A DNA stretch of 64,000 bases. It comes from Rugalucina vietnamica (lineage: Eukaryota; Mollusca; Bivalvia; Lucinida; Lucinidae). A model generated the notes under the pieces. The model was not told where the DNA came from and did no database searches. It saw only the letters and a program-made list of their open reading frames with translations. The stretch covers positions 28,977,621-29,041,620 of the forward strand of contig OZ024870.1 of the NCBI GenBank assembly GCA_964017185.1, in the 5' to 3' direction. This document shows, piece by piece, positions 10,271 through 22,448 of this stretch; positions within the stretch are counted from its first letter, which is position 1; every line of letters starts with the position of its first letter. The position numbers and the translations under genes are program-made.

Positions 10271-13196
10271 AGCTCGCCTGTACGAAAGTACAGGAAGAGC
10301 TATTGCAGTCACCCCGGCGTTGGCGTTCGCGTTGCTCAAATGTTAAAGTTTTTAGCTCGACTGCACAAAGTGCATAGAGCTATTGCTGTCACCCCGGTCG
10401 TCCACGTTCGCGTGCGCGTTCCCGTGCGCGTGACAAAGTTTTCTAGAAGTCCATATCTTGACAACCACTCATCAGAAAGCATTCATACTTGGACCATAGA
10501 TACACTGTAGGGTTAGCTTTCATTCCATGGCATCGGGCCCCTGGGTCCAGGCCAGGGGGTGGGGCTGGATGTTAAAATCTAGAACACCTTCAAAAATGGC
10601 AATTCTTGTGTTAAAGTTTTCTAGAAGTCCATATCTTGACAACCACTCATCAGAAATCATTGATACTTGGGCCATGGACACCCTGTAGGGTCGGCTTTCA
10701 TTCCATGGCATCAGATCCCTGGGTCCATGCCAGGGGGTGGGGCTAGAGGTTAAAATCTAGAACACCATTAATAATAATGGCTTTTCTGTGATATAGTATT
10801 CTAGAAGTCTATATCTTGAAAACGATTTATCAGAGGGCTTTCATACTCGGACCATAGGTACCCTGTAGGGTTGAGTTTCATTTCATGGCATCGGATCTCT
10901 CGGTCCATGCCTGGGGGGTGGGGCTGGAGGTTAAAAACTAGAACACTGTAAAAATAGATGTACTGCTGTGTAACTTTTACAAGGAGTCCATATCTTGACA
11001 ACAACTTATCATAAAGCATTCATACTTCATACACTTTAGGTTCCATGACATCGGACCTCTGGGTCGGAGTCAGGGGGGCAGGGCTAGAGGTCAAAATCTA
11101 GAACTCCCCGAATTTTTTTTCTTTTTATTTCTTAATAGAAACAAGTTAGGAGGATGGTTGGTCATTCATCTTTTGACTTTGTGACACTGACTTGTGTGTC
11201 ATGACGGTAAGGGTCGGTTGACCTACTTTCCATGGTTCAGTGATTTTGCCTTATATCTTGACACTCAATTAGTATATTTTCTTACTTCTTTCAGATTATG
11301 AGTGAGTACGGCCAGGCCTTTGACCCCAATATTCTTATAGGTCACTGTGACCTAATTTCACGGTTCAGTGATTTTGCCTTGTATCTTGACACTCAATTAG
11401 TATATTTTCATACTTTTTTCAGATTATGAGTGAGTCTGACTAGACCTTTGACCCCAACATACTTATAGGTCACTGTGACCTAATTTCACGGTTCAGTGAT
11501 TTTGCCTTATGTCTCGGTACTCAAATGGTTTATGAACAAACTTCTTTCAAAGTATGTTTGCGTATGACAAGACCTTTGACCCTGAAGTAGTCCTAGGTCA
11601 CTGTGACTTAATTTCACGGTTCAGTGATTTTGCCTTATATCTTGACACTCAATTAGTATATTTTCATACTTTTTTCAGATTATGAGTGAGTATGACCAGA
11701 CCTTTGACCCCAATATACTTATAGGTCACTGTGACCTAATTTCACGGTTCAGTGACTTTGCCTTATATCTCAGCACTCAAGTGGTTTATGAACAAACTTC
11801 TTTCACACTATGTTTGCGTATGACAAGACCTTTGACCCTAAAGTAGTCCTAGGTCAATATGACCTAATTTCACGGTTCAGTGATTTTCCTTTATATCTCG
11901 GCACTCAATTGGTATATGGACATACTTCTTTCACGATATGTATTAGTCTGACAAGACCTTTGACCGTAAAGTATTCCTGGGTCACTGTGACCTAATATTT
12001 TGCCTTATATCTCGACACTCAGTTGGTATTTTTTCATACTTCTTTCTGATTATAAATGAGTATGACCAGACCTTTAACCCAAACATACTTATAGGTCACT
12101 ATGACCTTATTTCATGGTTCAGTGATTTTGCTTTATATCTCAACACTGAATGGGTATATGATCATATTTCTTTCACATTATGAGTAAGTATCACTAGACC
12201 TTTGACCCTGAAATACTTATAGGTCAGTGTGACCATATTTCACAGTTCAGTGATTTTGCCTTGTGTCTTGGCACTCAGTTGGTATATGAACACACTTCTT
12301 TTACAATATGTGTGAGACCTCTAAGTCTTAGGTAGTTATAGTTAACTTTCATGGTTCAGTGATTTTGCCTTATTGCATCAAGGCAAAAGATGGATGAGCA
12401 TAATGCTTTGGGTTACTGGTACGGTTTGGCCTTATGTGTGACAAAGGTCAGAAGCAGTCGAGCACGCTGTCCTGCGACAGCTCTTATTGATTAAAGTTTT
12501 TTATAAGTCTATATCTCTTGAACATGTTGTTGGATCAAGTTGATACTTTGCATGTAGGTAGATATTGGTCTGAAGTTTTATGCAGTACCATCATGACCCA
12601 CCCTGGGTGAGGTCAAGGTCACGGACTTAGAAATTTTGTGTTAAAGTTTTTGGTTAAAGTTTTTGGTTAAAGTTTTTATAAGTCTATATCTCTTTGACAT
12701 GTTAATGGGTCAAGTTGATACCTTGCATGTGGGTAGATATTGGTCTGAAGTTTTATGCTGTACCATCATGACCTACCCTGGGTGACCTTGAGGTCAAATT
12801 TTGTGTTTAGCTTTTGGTTAAAGATTTTGTAAGTCTATATCTCTTGAACATGATAATGGATCAAGTTGATACTTTGCATGTTGGTAGATATTGGTCTGAT
12901 GTTTTATGCAGTACCATCATGACCCTTTCTGGATGACCTTGAGGTCAAGGTCACTGACTTTGAAATTTTGTGTTTAAGTTTTGGTTAAACTTTTTGTAAG
13001 TCTATATGTCTTGAACATGTACATGTATCAAGTTGATACTTTGCAATGTTTATATATATTGGTCTTAAGTTTTATGCTGTACCATCACGACCCACCTGAG
13101 TGATCTTGAGGTCAAGGTCATGGGTCATAGATTTTGATAGATTTAGTGGCAAAGCACAAGTCAGGCGAGCTACACTGTCCTGCGACAGCTCTTATT
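10271..13196 (+). mobile_element. HIN-4 outer element (AGCTCGCCT ends)
   Basis: The 5' end AGCTCGCCTGTACGAAAGTACAGG and the 3' end caggcgagct plus the hairpin GCTGTC/GACAGC-like ctgtcctgcgacag and CTCTTATT bound the element. Its own core (about 12489-13140) has four to five units of about 160 bp (ttaaagttttt, aagtctatatctcttgaacatg) with AGGTCAAGGTCA motifs. A second HIN-4 element (10354-12488) lies inside it. Confidence 0.82.
10354..12488 (+). mobile_element. HIN-4 inner element with two arrays and ERE-like palindromes
   Basis: Ends are AGCTCGACTGC (10354) and GCAGTCGAGC (about 12454) followed by the hairpin cgctgtcctgcgacagc and TCTTATT. It holds two different tandem arrays: about four units of about 180 bp (10440-11100, landmark ctagaagtccatatcttgac) and about ten units of about 128 bp (11230-12400, landmark ttcagtgattttgcctt). 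The second array contains AGGTCAnnnTGACCT palindromes. Confidence 0.85.
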
Positions 13197-13529
13197 CTAG
13201 GGATACTCCTGTTTATGGCCCACCTACAGGTTGGCTGGTCTTGTAGGAGTTGAAATAAGGGATGTATGACTGAATAAAAAAGGTTAAAAATACATGGTAG
13301 CCATTTAATAGGAAAAAATAAAAAAAAAAAAAAAAATAAGTAGGGCACTCCATTGTAAAATTGGTCACTTCGCATGCAGAACTTTGGTTGGTGTTGATGC
13401 AATTTGAAATTATACAGCATGTTCAACATTATATTTGAAAAGATAAGTTTGTGACTTTAATAAATAGCTGGTATGAGAAAATGATTAAAGACATTAATTC
13501 TTTTGTTTCTATTAATTTCTGTAATCATT

Positions 13530-13724
13530 TGAGTGGCCGCATGGGAAAACCAACAATTTGCATAGGCGAAAACTAAAGTGCAGATCAGCTTCGCAGTTTT
13601 CGCCACACAGATAGTACATTTCCTCTACTTTCTAAATCCAAAATTTCCAGTCTAACCATCTTCTGTGACTGTACAGCCTGGTTTGTGTCGGACCTGGTCG
13701 GAACCCATATTGTTGGTTTTCTCA
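13530..13724 (+). mobile_element. FB-A foldback element, copy 4
   Basis: Plus orientation; the second hairpin arm is deleted. The end ttggttttctcac lies about 27 bases before the last SUCLG1 exon. Confidence 0.85.
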
Positions 13725-13751
13725 CTTTACAGGTTCCTTTTATCTCTTCAG

Positions 13752-13772
13752 GCAATGGAAAGAAGAAGATAA
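13752..13772 (+). CDS. SUCLG1: SUCLG1 terminal coding exon (stop codon)
   Basis: After tatctcttcag the sequence reads AMERRR then TAA in the frame set by the previous exon, giving a C terminus of the expected length and basic character. Only 21 coding bases follow an intron of about 5.3 kb that carries the HIN-2 and HIN-4 elements and an FB-A copy. The 3' UTR continues downstream with no defined end; no convincing polyadenylation signal was located. The call is weaker than for the other exons because the coding part is so short. Confidence 0.78.
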   Translation, partial: AMERRR

Positions 13773-14869
13773 GGACTAGAAGAACCAACAGATTATTGAG
13801 CTTTTAGTTGGATCTTGAGACTTATTTTTTGAAGGGATTTGGTTAAAACTGGTTCGAGGGATACTTTTGCAACTTTTTAGAGGCCCCAGTTATCATTCAT
13901 TATAATTAGAAGCATCTCGTAAAGATGAGTCTGGTTTGTTCCATTGATGACAAAAGTGCTGCATCATGAGAGAACCGGCATCATATGTCCTAATTGAACC
14001 ATTTTGAATTATATGACAAAACATTCACCTAGCAAAAACTGAGAAGCCTAGAAATCAGTATGTATTTCACGTTATTGCATAAATAACTGTGTCACATGAC
14101 ATTAACAGCCATATATTGATGAAAAAAAGAAAGCCATTCATTAATATAGCAGTTCTCGTGCGCGCATGCTGTTAATACATGGCTTTTATTTATGCGCGTT
14201 ACCGGGCGCCACGCAAAACACATGCAAATAATGAGTAACTGACTTCAGTCCAAAACAAGCATAAGAATGAAAACTTATACGTGTATGAAAATGTGGTGAG
14301 GCTGTAAACTATAGTGCACCATTATTTCTTTTGTTTGTGCAGAATTTATGCAATAATAGCAATCAAAAATGATTTCGGGGAGTGTTAATGAATGGAAAAT
14401 CATGTTTGATCCCTATATTATTTGTTCGCTAGGTATAAATTTTTAATGCCAAGAGAGAAAAAAAAAATAGGTACATTAGTGTGAAGAATATACATTTTAT
14501 TTATATGATGTTTCAAGACTTTACTATTAAAAATATGCTGGTTTGAGCAATTTTACTTTATTGTGCATTTTTGTGATGTATACATGATTATGAATTTTAT
14601 GCAACCTTTGGAAAAAGCGAAATGAATGCTGTGTGGCAAAATCAACAGGCTGGGCTTTGCATCCAGTAAAATCTCAGATCAGTATTGGCTTTTGTGCAGT
14701 CTGATCTGAGGCTGTATTCTGGTAGTTAAATGATAGTGCTTATTGTTTATAATGATCATTTTCTCCAAAGTATGTAGAACCTATATTTGTTAATGATTAA
14801 AAATAATGAAAAAGGTGTACAATTCTTTCCATACCTGTATACTGGACATTATGCAAAATGAAGCAACAC
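13773..14869. other. SUCLG1 3' UTR and intergenic DNA
   Basis: AT-rich sequence following the SUCLG1 stop. Part must be 3' UTR, but its end cannot be set. No other gene seen. Confidence 0.55.
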
Positions 14870-15052
14870 GAGTTACATCATGAGAAACTAGATTTTTGTG
14901 TATGCAAAAACAAAGACATAGATAAGCTTTGCGTCTCCTTCCTACATAAAAATTTCTAGCTTCTAGCTTTTTTTGTGGCTGTACCTGGTTTATGTGGGAT
15001 GTACATGTAGTTGGAAACCCTGATATGATTGTTGTTTTCTTCAGCGTGATGG
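14870..15052 (+). mobile_element. FB-A foldback element, copy 5 (degraded)
   Basis: Plus orientation, highly diverged and lacking one hairpin arm; recognised by catgagaaact, tgcaaaaacaaag and the gttggaaaccc end. Confidence 0.65.
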
Positions 15053-15067
15053 AGCAGCTCTTAAAAG

Positions 15068-15290
15068 TGAGCCGTGTCATGAGAAAACCAGATTTTTGCC
15101 TATGCAAAAACAAAGGCGCGGATCAGCTTTTGAAGTTCAGCGCCTTTGTTTTTGCTACACGATAGTAGTACAATCCATCTCCTTAAAACCGGAATTTCAA
15201 TGTTCTAGCCTGCTTCTATGACTGTACAGGCGGGTTTGTGTTGGGCCTGGTCGGAACCCGGAAGACCGCTTTTCTCGCGTTGCGGCTAAA
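15068..15290 (+). mobile_element. FB-A foldback element, copy 6
   Basis: Plus orientation, ends gtgagccgtgtcatgag and ctcgcgttgcggct; hairpin arms partly decayed. Almost abuts copy 5. Confidence 0.87.
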
Positions 15291-15365
15291 TAAAAAAAGC
15301 AGGCATGGCATGGGTTGCCATGTACAGTAATATGTTATAATCTAGGACCGCCACCTGAGCTTGGC

Positions 15366-15560
15366 AGACATGGTGTTCCAGTGGTTAGAGGGTTGTACTT
15401 ATGAAGAGGTCTTGAGGTTTGAACCATATTAATGCCAAGTTGTGTCTTTAAGCAAGGCATAATTAACTCCCCAAACTACTACTAAACACCATGGAAGTGG
15501 TAGCTCCATCTCAACATGACTGAAATATTGTTCACTAGGACATCAAACCACAAACCTTGT
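15366..15560 (+). mobile_element. Degenerate SINE
   Basis: Head ccagtggttagagggttgta and ggtttgaacc (box B-like), then a body ending aggacatcaaaccacaaacc. Confidence 0.6.
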
Positions 15561-15702
15561 GAAATGTTGCTCAATAAGTAGCATTTTATTGAAATGGACA
15601 TGGCATTGATTCCTACATCTGGCAGAACTTCTGATTTGGTCATGAAAACATTCCTAAACAAATTCTTCCTCTTATGCTGATTCAAGAAGAGCAGTTTTCA
15701 TT

Positions 15703-15941
15703 TGAGCCGCCTCATTGGAAAACCAGCAGTTTGCATATGCCAAAACAAATGCGCAGATCAGCTTCGCAGTCACTGCGAAGCTGATCAGCGCCTTTGTTTT
15801 CGCTACTTGGATAGTAAAGTTCCTCTTCTACTTAAATCCGAAATTTCAAGATTCTAGCTCTTTTCTGAGACTGTACAGGTCGGTTTATGTCGGACCTGGT
15901 CGAAAACCACATTGTTGGTTTTCCCACGAGGCGGCTTATTT
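15703..15941 (+). mobile_element. FB-A foldback element, copy 7
   Basis: Plus orientation, well preserved, with the intact central palindrome gcagatcagcttcgcagt/actgcgaagctgatcagc. Confidence 0.92.
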
Positions 15942-17066
15942 AGTTGTGGAAGAAATGCACACTTAGTTGTGTAAGTGCTTATCTGCTTCTTGGATGCTTG
16001 TCCTACAGAAATGTGGTTAAGAAAAAAAAGTGATCATCCTGACATATTCTTAGCTGTTGATGTTATAATTCAAATAATAGCTGCTATGGAAGTCTAAGCC
16101 TGCTTCTGACCACTGGGGTGGTGCTGTTTTGCAGAGGTGTCATTTCTATCTAATGTTTGGTAGAAGCCACCCAAAAATATAGACTACCATCTCAACCTGT
16201 ACAACTAGAGGGATAAACTCAGATTTCAGTGTTATTGTAAAAGTGGTGCCTCTTAATTGATTTGACTAAAGGTAAAAGAAACATTATTCATAAAAAAAAA
16301 AATCCATATAAAAAGGGAAATTCCAATCATACTCCAAAGATAGAATACATGGGATTTTTAGAGCCATATTGTAAAACCTGGAATAGAAATGATACTGTCA
16401 AATAAATCAATTACAGCCTGTACAAAAATGGATAGAAATAATTCAAAATATATATCCTCTCATTTGCATTTAAGGTGTTAAGTCCTAACTATGACTCTGA
16501 CTATTCTTTCAATGGACTTTCAGAGAGAGTAGTCAGAGGTAGAGTACATGTACAGATAGCCCCCCCCCCCCCCACACACACACACAAAGAAAAAAGTTAC
16601 CCCTGCCAAACAATGCATAACTCCTAGAAAAAAAAAACAAAAACAAAAAAAAAAGAAAAACAGATATAAGCAAGATATTTAACACACTTATACATGTGGT
16701 GGTATTATAATTGATTTTTAATTAGGCATCTGTTTTGGCCCGTCAACAGGACCTGACATCATTTCAAATGTATGATGTCACTTCCAACCAGTTCGCCATT
16801 CCAGTGGTCCAATAGTATAGAAAATATAGCTCTGGTTCTCAAAGTTCTGTTAGGGATGTACAGACAGGTCAGTCTTGGTGTCGAGCTGTTCACTTTAGGA
16901 GCCTGGTAGTGTGTTTTGGCTACTCACAGGCTTATATCTGCTGCCCAGGCAAGTAAAATTTATTAATAATACCCATTGTTAATACAACGTAATTGATTTT
17001 GAAAAAAACAAAACAAACTTGTAATGTCACAAGGCTGTTGCAAAGACTGTAAAACTCTGCACTTAT
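15942..17066. other. Intergenic DNA without genes
   Basis: AT-rich, with poly-A and poly-C/CA tracts; no coding region or named repeat recognised. Confidence 0.6.
16561..16585 (+). repeat. C13 tract followed by (CA)n
   Basis: A poly-C run of about 13 bases merges into a short (CA)n microsatellite in the intergenic region. Confidence 0.9.
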
Positions 17067-17297
17067 CATCAGGAACACAACTGTCATGTCCGTGTACTGT
17101 ATACCCCTTATACCCCACTTTTATATAGCAAAACTGGGGTACGCAGGGGTATACCTATTGGTTAGGCGGTTCTAATGTGTACCCAAAATCTATGTTTTGA
17201 GCAAAACTAAGAAAAATACCAAAAAAAATTCTTGTGAAAATATTCAATTTTTACAACTTAGAATTTAGTATATTACATGGGCATGTTTTCGTAATGT
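17067..17297 (+). mobile_element. FB-B foldback element, copy 1
   Basis: Plus orientation. It has atgtccgtg, the tatacccc...ttttatatagcaaaactgggg block and the cgtaatg end; the central palindrome has lost one arm. Confidence 0.85.
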
Positions 17298-17426
17298 TAT
17301 TTCAAATTTGTAAATTAAGTTCAGGTCTAGTGTGATCCTACGGAGAGAGACAGAGAGAAAGAATTGGGGAAAGAGAAACAGTTGTTATATACACTGTATA
17401 TAAGGCTGAAAATAAAAAAAATATCT

Positions 17427-17786
17427 TTTGTCCTTTACCTAATAATTTACCCCCCTACTCAAAAAATTATATTTCAGTTTCCTGAGGAAAAGTATTTTTT
17501 ATTTTTCTATGGCTAAAATATATAACAGTTTCCACATGTTATTAAACATTCAAATATTAGTCAACAGGCTTGTTTGTCTTTCTGTGTATTATTTATGAAA
17601 TATCTATTCATTTAATTCATGCTTGCCTATTGTAGAATTTCATGCAAAATAAAAGGTGATGGTAAACATACTAAATGTTTAAGATCTTTAATAATAGTAA
17701 ACTTCCTACTCACCACAGAAAGCAAAATATAATAATTTCCCAACCTACCTACCCATGACTAGCATGCTGGGTAGGTAAAGGACAAA
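17427..17786. mobile_element. 360-bp MITE with TTTGTCCTTTACCTA termini
   Basis: A perfect 15-bp inverted repeat at 17427-17441 and 17772-17786. The interior is AT-rich with no coding potential. Confidence 0.8.
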
Positions 17787-18419
17787 CATTTTTTTTTTTA
17801 AATTCAGGACCTACTATCCTTAAACCATCTTACGGAAAATGCTTTTTTCAAGATCCCTCTTTTTGGAAACACCTTTAGAAAAACATAAAACTGGTGTCCC
17901 TTTTGCATTCCAAAAGTTGATGTTGTTTTTGAAAATCGGTTCATTCAGTAATAAAACAAAATATGCCTAAAATAATCTTGAATAGGCCTTTTGCTTGTGC
18001 AAGGAAGGTATGCCTAATCAAAGCATTAAGTTCTTGATTTGTTGATCAATATTTGCACATCATTTATGTTTTTATACAATTATGCATTTTTTTTTATTTA
18101 TTTATTATTTTTTTTTCAAATAAAATATGTACATTTATTTTGTACTTTTCAGTGAAAACCAATTAAGGATTGAAATTCAGATTTTAACTTTCACTGGATG
18201 ATGAAAAACATTAGGCTGTTTGTGAAGCCCGAAGGAATATAAACAAATCTAGTGATCAAGAAAGATACTTTCTCCGTACATCATTCATAGTGCAGATTAT
18301 ATTTTTCTTTTGATCCTTTGGAATCAGTGAATATATTTGGAGTATTTCAAATATAGTGTTCGTTAAGAATCATCTTCTTAACTGTATTTTGATTATTTGG
18401 CCCCTTTGGGATTATGAGT

Positions 18420-18606
18420 CTTGGATTTAGACTACACAGATGTAAATTGTTGAAATTGCAGCAAAATGTCTGGCTTTCACTGCCAGTTTTGTAAAGGGTC
18501 ACTGATGAAGGTTCATTACCCGAAATTGTACAATATGGCCCATTTTCTCGCTTTGAATGTTTTACTGCTTCCAAAGGATCTAACAATTATTTTTATTTCA
18601 TCTAGG
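18420..18606 (+). repeat. Repeat P, copy 1
   Basis: Shares agggtcactgatga, tatggccca and aaaggatctaa blocks with 37795-37930 and 42990-43138. Possibly the conserved centre of a SINE class; unassigned. Confidence 0.55.
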
Positions 18607-18607
18607 G

Positions 18608-20045
18608 CGAGTGCAATAAAAATGTAAATATTGTATATCAAAACTTGATAAAATTGGTATTTTCATTGATATAAAATTTCACTGATGTCAAATCTCACTG
18701 ATATCAAAAGTCACTAGTAACTGATATCAGCCTATATCTTCACTGTAGATTTTTGATTACTTCTGACGTTTCCATTTACTTGACGTCATTAAATGTGTCT
18801 CACTTCAGAAATTCAAACGCCTATGAAAAAAGGTACAAGTAGGCAAAGATCAGGAAAAGATTCCCACTCCAAAAAAACATATCGTAAGCTGAATGAGCAG
18901 CTATTTTCCCAATAGGTGGCCACTCAGTTACCTTAACTTAACTAACATAAGGCGCCAACAGCACAAAAATTTTTTTAAACACCAAGACATAAAACAAAAA
19001 GAACCACCACAGAAGTATCGCCTTGGAACGATCAGTAACACAAAGTTACTGGCGGGCTTAAACCGGTTAAACCTCACCCTCAGCTATCGAAGAGTTGTGG
19101 TAGTTAGAGATAGGAAAATACAAACTGATTGCAAGCAAATAAGTCTGTTATTTATGAATGAAAAAAGTGTGGGTATTCATTTTCTTAGTTAGAACTAAAG
19201 TGTGGGTATTCATTTTCTTAGTTAGAATGTAAGGAACAATGTGGTACCAGAATTATTTGTGTTTTCAAAAATTTTTGGTTTTTGCATTTTCACCGCCTGC
19301 CTTAAATTGTAATTGGAAAATGCCCGTTTATTTTATACTTAGCAGTGAAATTAATGTATATCAAAAATGGATAAAAGTGATATTTTCACTGCAGAATTGA
19401 TATTGATATTTTCACTAGTGATTGATATCAGCCGATATTTTCACTGTAGAGTTTGGATTACTTCTGACGTTTCCATTCACTTGACGTCATTAAATGTGCC
19501 TCACTTCAGAAATTCAAATGCCTATAACTCCGTTATTTACGAATGAAAACATAAAGTGTGGGTATTCATTTTCTTAGTTAGAACATTAGAAACAATGTGG
19601 TACCAAAATTATTTGTGTTTTCAAAAATTTTTGTTTTTTGCATTTTCACCGCCTGCTTTGTGAATAGGAAAATGCCCGTGTATTGAATAAATTAAAAAGA
19701 AAATTTACTTTTTATCGGTAAATTCCAAATATATTTCATCTCTTGACTTGAAAACATCTAAATTTTCACTCGTGCTATGCACTCGTGAAAATTTTGATGT
19801 TTTCAACTCACTCGATGAAATTATATATTTGGTATTCACCTCAAAAAAGTAAATATCCTCTATGTATTGTATAAAATAAAAAGAAAATTTGCTTTTTTTC
19901 AGTGAATATCAAATATATTTCATCTCGTGAGTTGAAAACATAAAAATTTTCACTTGTGCTGCGCACTCGTGAAAATTCTGATGTTTTCAACTCACTTGAT
20001 GAAATATATTTGATATTCACTGAAAAAAAGCAAATATCCCCTATA
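18608..20045 (+). mobile_element. X foldback element, head-head-tail-tail
   Basis: Two copies of a head module (gatatca/tcactg-rich, gacgtcattaaatgtg, aagtgtgggtattcattttc) at about 18608-19330 and 19340-19690. Two copies of a palindromic tail module (arms of about 70 bp around tcgtgctgcgcactcgtg) follow at about 19690-19855 and 19870-20045. A Y element interrupts the first head. Confidence 0.8.
18826..19143 (+). mobile_element. Y element inserted in X
   Basis: Separates gcctat from ctgttatttatgaatg of the X head. It shares the blocks ggtacaagtag.caaagatcag and accaccacagaagtatcgcc with 42258-42870. No coding capacity recognised. Confidence 0.72.
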
Positions 20046-21065
20046 TATGTATGTAAATATAAAAACTAACCAATTTTGATTTTTTATGGGAAAAATTCAC
20101 TTCGCTTCCTCACATTTTCACAATAGTGAAAAAATTGCTCCAGCAATAATCAATTTATATATTTTTTTCTTTTTGTGAACCAATAATCAAATTTTTGGGG
20201 CAATTTTTCCTGGGAATGTTTCAGAAAAATATGTTTTTGAAAGTACATGTAGCGGTTTCCAGGGGTTTCCGGACAGCAATACAAGTACAGAGAACATAAA
20301 AGGAAAGAAAAAATCCTACATATTTTCAATAACCAATAAATCATTCCACAGGAAAGTCATTCATGTCTTAAGATAACATAATAAGACATAATATATGTCT
20401 TAGCCGCACATGATACTCGAAAGATGAAAAGATATTGTAGAAAGTCCAGTCCATTCCCTGGTTTACACTATGCCGTCTATATTTAGTAACATCACTTTGT
20501 AGTCATTGGCTGCAAAAACTATCACATGACTCCTCCTAACGAATCAAAAGTTCTATTTCGTTTCATAAAGATTTTGGAAAACCCAAACCAGAGTAGAAGG
20601 AATCACATTCATGATCATGAGTTTATTGGAGGTTAAAACGACCTATTAGATATTTTACTACTATATTTGTTGTTCATATAATTTAAGTAACTTTTTTTCT
20701 CACTGAATAACTTGTCTTTGAATCGCCATATCCCGACAGATAAGGTTTGTAATTTGATTTTTGTTTCTACTTTCACTTTCGATTTTCGTTTTCTGATGCT
20801 CAGAGAAATTCTATTACTCTGAGATGAACCCCGGGACTGAAACTCCTATAAAACAGGTGAATTAACTGCAAAAAGACCTTAAAGATAAACTATTTTTCTG
20901 GAATTCATTTTTTAGTCATGAAACAAGATTTGTATGTCACTGTGAAACATGAGCCAAGTCAGCAATAACACATCATATGGATGGTTTACTGCATTATTCT
21001 ATATGAACCTCAATGGGACAAAATAAAACTTCAAAGTTACTTGTAGAAAACTTGTTATTTTACTT
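20046..21065. other. Intergenic DNA without genes
   Basis: AT-rich; short frames only; no known repeat found by eye. Confidence 0.55.
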
Positions 21066-21345
21066 TAGAAAGCTAGGTAGCCGAGTGGTTAGCGCACTGG
21101 CTTCTTGTGCTAGAAATCCTGGGTTCAATCCCCGCCGGCGGCGAGGAAAATTTGTTGGTCCGAACATGCTTCCTTTCGTGTCATTATGATTTGCAGAAAC
21201 GATATGATACAGTGTGCCGTCCTTTGGATCGGGACGTTAACTGGAGGCCCCCTGTGCAGGGACAGTCATCCCCTGTGCAGCTAGGTTAAAGATCCCTACA
21301 CAGATTCTATCCTCATACATGTAGGCTCATCCTGCAAACTGTTAA
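21066..21345 (+). mobile_element. tRNA-derived SINE
   Basis: Box A-like tagccgagtggttagcgc and box B-like gggttcaatcc head, then a body with tcgggacgttaactggaggc, ccctgtgcag and ttaaagatccctacaca, typical of molluscan SINEs. It is not a functional tRNA: the acceptor stem does not close. Confidence 0.85.
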
Positions 21346-21825
21346 CACACCAGAGTGTACAATGTACACACCCCAAGAATAATCAGAAATTGATTGATGG
21401 GAGTAACAAGAAAACAAAACAAATATAAAACTGCACAAACAGGAAATCAAGTATTTACAATATTTAGAAATAACACTTTATGTGTAATCTTTGTAAATGC
21501 AGGGCTACCAAGTACAAAATATGTTTATTTTCAAAATTCGGAGCTATCTGCCCAGGCCCCTTGTTTTAGACCGTAGAATACTTTTAATATTTTCCTGCAT
21601 GTGTCATTAAAAATAAATGTAGCTATCGCAACCACATGGTCAAAAGAATAAACAAAATAATTTTGACATTGCTTGTAACAATGATATGCATCAAACTAAA
21701 CAATAGGTCCTGACCAATGCCTTATCAGTTTTAAACAACTCCGTCTAGTTTCGTAGGCACAACAAGCATGTAACATATTTCACGTCATCAAAGTTTACAG
21801 GTCTGACTGAAATATTCTCGCATTT

Positions 21826-22067
21826 CATTACGAAAACACGCCCATGCAATATTCAGAGATTTTTTGAGCTCTAAAAATTTAAAATTTTCAGTTGATATTT
21901 TTCTTATTTTTGCTCAAAACATAGATTGTGGGTGGGTACACGTTAGAACCGCCTCATCAACAATCTATGTTCTGGAGCAAATGTAAGAAAAATAGCTATG
22001 CCCCTGCATACCCCAGTTTTGCTATATAAAAGTGGGGTATAGTGGGGTATATATTATTTCACGGACA
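21826..22067 (-). mobile_element. FB-B foldback element, copy 2
   Basis: Minus orientation, from cattacgaaaac to cacggacat, with a central palindrome around gttagaaccgcctc. Its end is joined to FB-A copy 8. Confidence 0.9.
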
Positions 22068-22309
22068 TATGAGCCTCGACGCGAGAAAACCGGTCTTCGG
22101 GGTTTCCGACCAGGTCCGACACAAACCGGCCTGTACAAGCTCAGAAAAGAGCTAGAAGCTTGAAATTTCGGATTTAAGTAGAAGAGGAATTGTACTATCC
22201 GAGTAGCGAAAACAAAGGCGCTGATCAGCTTCGCGGTTACCGCGAAGCTGATCTGCGCCTTTGTTTTCGCCTAGGCAAAAATCCGGTTTTCTCACGATGC
22301 GGCTCATAT
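22068..22309 (-). mobile_element. FB-A foldback element, copy 8
   Basis: Minus orientation, one of the best preserved: tatgagcctcgacgcgag to gatgcggctcata, with a near-perfect central stem (cgctgatcagcttcgcggt and its inverse). Directly abuts FB-B copy 2. Confidence 0.94.
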
Positions 22310-22448
22310 GTTCCTGATGTTTATTTATTTTTGAATCAATGGCATATTCTGTTAAAAGCTTTACACATATTTTTGTTGTCCTGTTTTGAAAAATAAACTT
22401 AAATTCTAATGGTAAATGTTTGTCCCTGTGTATGAAACCACATGAAGC

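Noticed and set aside
21066-21140. A tRNA gene
   Set aside because: Box A and box B are present, but the acceptor stem does not pair and a SINE body follows, so it is a SINE head.
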